Source of the DNA: Rhodocyclaceae bacterium | GTDB taxonomy: Bacteria; Pseudomonadota; Gammaproteobacteria; Burkholderiales; Rhodocyclaceae | Assembly: GCA_027325905.1 (NCBI GenBank) | Contig: DAIEEM010000163.1 | Span: forward strand, 1-8,503 | Reading direction: 5' to 3' | Length of the DNA stretch: 8,503 bases | Shown here: positions 7,619 through 8,503 of the stretch, piece after piece | How the letters are laid out: every line of letters starts with the position of its first letter | How positions within the stretch are numbered: position 1 is the first letter of the stretch | Program-made: the position numbers and the translations under genes | The notes under the pieces: generated by a model | What the model saw: only the letters and a program-made list of their open reading frames with translations | What the model was told of the DNA's origin: nothing | Databases searched by the model: none

Positions 7619-7635
7619 GCCGGGTTGCGCCCGGC
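7619..7635. terminator. Candidate hairpin between convergent ntrX and yjdM
   Basis: GCCGGG (7619-7624) and CCCGGC (7630-7635) form a perfect 6-bp GC stem with a 5-nt loop, TTGCG, in the 46-nt gap between the converging genes. There is no proper T-tract on either strand: the plus strand has only a CCTTTC run about ten bases later. It may be a weak bidirectional terminator. Confidence 0.4.
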
Positions 7636-7647
7636 GGCGGAAGCCTT

Positions 7648-7986
7648 TCAAACCTTCTTCAGATAGCAGGCCTTCAACATGAAGCTGCCGCCGTCCATCT
7701 TGCAGTCGACCTCGTGGTCGCCGCCGACCAGGCGGATGCTCTTGACCTTGGTGCCCATCTTCAGCGTGATCGACGAGCCCTTGACCTTTAGGTCCTTGAT
7801 CAGCACCACGGCATCGCCGTCGGCCAGCGCGTTGCCGTTGGCATCCCTGACCGCCGCAGCGGCGTCTGCCGCGGCCGCGGCCGCCTGTTGCGGCCACTCG
7901 TGGCCGCAATCCGCGCACACGTAGTTGGCGCCGTCCGGGTAGGTGTTCTCCATGGCGCAAAGCGGGCAGGCGGGAATGGTGGACAT
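7648..7986 (-). CDS. yjdM: YjdM/PhnA family zinc-ribbon protein
   Basis: This is a 112-residue protein close in length and sequence to E. coli YjdM (formerly PhnA). The N-terminal zinc ribbon has CPLC (C7, C10) and CADC (C24, C27). The C-terminal PhnA domain carries [37 protein letters not shown] and [12 protein letters not shown], nearly matching E. coli. Despite the name, the family should not be read as the phosphonoacetate hydrolase also called PhnA; its molecular role is unclear. An alanine-rich linker (about 35-46, [12 protein letters not shown]) joins the two domains and is longer than in E. coli. The start is the ATG at 7986: upstream residues in the same frame are unlike the family and run through the promoter region. 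No good Shine-Dalgarno site is visible. It converges with ntrX and diverges from hemE. Confidence 0.95.
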   Translation of the reverse strand: MSTIPACPLCAMENTYPDGANYVCADCGHEWPQQAAAAAADAAAAVRDANGNALADGDAVVLIKDLKVKGSSITLKMGTKVKSIRLVGGDHEVDCKMDGGSFMLKACYLKKV

Positions 7987-8014
7987 GGTTCGAGTCGAAG
8001 GAAGTGGGGCGCGC

Positions 8015-8044
8015 ATTCTACGGCATCGCGGCCGGTATCCCGAA
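8015..8044 (-). promoter_or_regulatory. Predicted promoter of yjdM
   Basis: On the minus strand TAGAAT (complement of 8015-8020) matches five of six -10 positions. A weak -35, TTCGGG (complement of 8039-8044), lies 18 bp upstream. The start of transcription would be near 8008, leaving a leader of about 22 nt. The -35 overlaps one of the ATCCCG repeats. Confidence 0.5.
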
Positions 8045-8067
8045 TGCATCCCGGCTCGAGGCGGGAT
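8037..8067. repeat. ATCCCG repeat cluster with dyad symmetry, possible operator
   Basis: ATCCCG occurs at 8037-8042 and 8048-8053, 11 bp apart (about one helical turn). Its inverse complement CGGGAT lies at 8062-8067. The second and third copies flank a CTCGAG palindrome (8055-8060), giving a 20-bp imperfect palindrome with one G/G mismatch on each side of the core. It sits between the divergent yjdM and hemE promoters. A binding site or hairpin is possible; chance is not excluded. Confidence 0.35.
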
Positions 8068-8097
8068 TGAGTCTTGCCCCGGCAAAGTGCCATGCAA

Positions 8098-8106
8098 TGC
8101 GATAAT
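8098..8106 (+). promoter_or_regulatory. Predicted extended -10 promoter of hemE
   Basis: TGCGATAAT has the TGn extension and a five-of-six -10 hexamer (GATAAT, 8101-8106). No good -35 sits 16-18 bp upstream; a TTGCCC at 8074-8079 is 21 bp away, too far. Extended -10 promoters often lack a -35. Transcription would start near 8113, with a leader of about 22 nt. Confidence 0.5.
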
Positions 8107-8124
8107 GCCCCCTTTCTCGATACC

Positions 8125-8128
8125 GGAG
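8125..8128 (+). promoter_or_regulatory. Shine-Dalgarno site of hemE
   Basis: GGAG lies 6 nt before the hemE ATG, a good ribosome binding site and one of the few clear ones in the window. It supports the chosen hemE start. Confidence 0.65.
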
Positions 8129-8134
8129 CGTCCC

Positions 8135-8503
8135 ATGGCCCGTCCCCAGAACGACAATTTCCTGCGCGCCCTGCTGCGCGAACCGGTCGATTACACGCCC
8201 GTCTGGCTGATGCGCCAAGCCGGCCGCTACCTGCCCGAGTATTGCGAGACGCGCCGCCGCGCCGGCAGCTTCCTTAACCTTTGCAAGGATCCCGGCCTGG
8301 CCTGCGAAGTCACGCTGCAGCCGCTGCGCCGTTTCCCGCTGGATGCCGCGATCCTGTTCTCCGACATCATCACCGTGCCCGACGCGATGGGCCTGGGCCT
8401 GTACTTCGTCGACGGCGAAGGCCCGAAGTTCGAGCGCCCGGTCCGCACCCACGCCGACATCGCCAAGCTCGCCGTGCCCGACATGGCCGGCGAACTGCGC
8501 TAC
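8135..8503 (+). CDS. hemE: Uroporphyrinogen decarboxylase, N-terminal part (3' truncated by the window edge)
   Basis: HemE removes four carboxyl groups from uroporphyrinogen III to give coproporphyrinogen III, a cytoplasmic step in heme synthesis that needs no cofactor. The window holds 123 codons, about a third of the usual 350-odd, and no stop. The family signature [15 protein letters not shown] lies at 22-36, with active-site arginines R27 and R31. The segment [20 protein letters not shown] follows, with D77 matching the catalytic aspartate. [17 protein letters not shown] is also typical. ATG 8135 is supported by a good Shine-Dalgarno site and the family N-terminus. The gene has its own promoter, divergent from yjdM, so it is a separate transcription unit from the def-ntrX run. 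Confidence 0.97.
   Translation, partial: MARPQNDNFLRALLREPVDYTPVWLMRQAGRYLPEYCETRRRAGSFLNLCKDPGLACEVTLQPLRRFPLDAAILFSDIITVPDAMGLGLYFVDGEGPKFERPVRTHADIAKLAVPDMAGELRY

Noticed and set aside
8074..8079. TTGCCC as the -35 of the hemE promoter
   Set aside because: The spacer to GATAAT is 21 bp, outside the workable range; an extended -10 explains the promoter better.
7987..8157. N-terminal extension of yjdM by 57 residues to an ATG at 8157
   Set aside because: It would run through both promoters and into hemE, and the YjdM family begins directly at the zinc ribbon.

Overview
The window is about 8.5 kb of very GC-rich, densely coding DNA, and it looks chromosomal. The genes, their order and the codon choice point to a betaproteobacterium, most likely Rhodocyclales-like. 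The organism is an inference: the order def, fmt, (htpX), rsmB, DUF4390 gene, ntrY, ntrX is typical of that class. I see no phage, IS element, CRISPR array, tRNA or rRNA.

Layout: bases 1-7601 are one run of plus-strand genes. They are the 3' part of def (peptide deformylase), fmt (Met-tRNA formyltransferase), a radical SAM/SPASM enzyme, rsmB (16S rRNA m5C methyltransferase), a secreted DUF4390 protein, an NtrY-type membrane histidine kinase and an NtrX-type response regulator. Several junctions overlap (TGATG at def/fmt, ATGA at DUF4390/ntrY), which suggests co-transcription. A minus-strand yjdM (phnA-like zinc-ribbon) gene converges on ntrX, with a small GC hairpin between them. A 148-bp region with divergent promoters then separates yjdM from the 5' third of hemE (uroporphyrinogen decarboxylase), which runs off the right edge.

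Function: def and fmt act at the two ends of the formyl-methionine cycle, and rsmB modifies the ribosome, so the left half is a translation module. DUF4390 and NtrYX form a signalling module: a periplasmic protein, a four-helix membrane sensor kinase and a Fis-type DNA-binding regulator. hemE belongs to tetrapyrrole synthesis.

Two things stand out. First, the radical SAM gene encodes a complete three-cluster SPASM-type enzyme, of the kind that usually modifies peptides. It sits where htpX is commonly found in this neighbourhood and has its own near-consensus promoter starting in the fmt stop codon. Second, the NtrX homologue has an intact receiver and Fis helix-turn-helix, but its AAA+ domain has lost the Walker A lysine, the GAFTGA loop and the usual arginines. 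It is probably a phospho-regulated DNA binder that cannot drive sigma-54 polymerase. Smaller points are -10-like hexamers 6-8 nt before start codons that lack Shine-Dalgarno sites, and an ATCCCG repeat cluster between yjdM and hemE.
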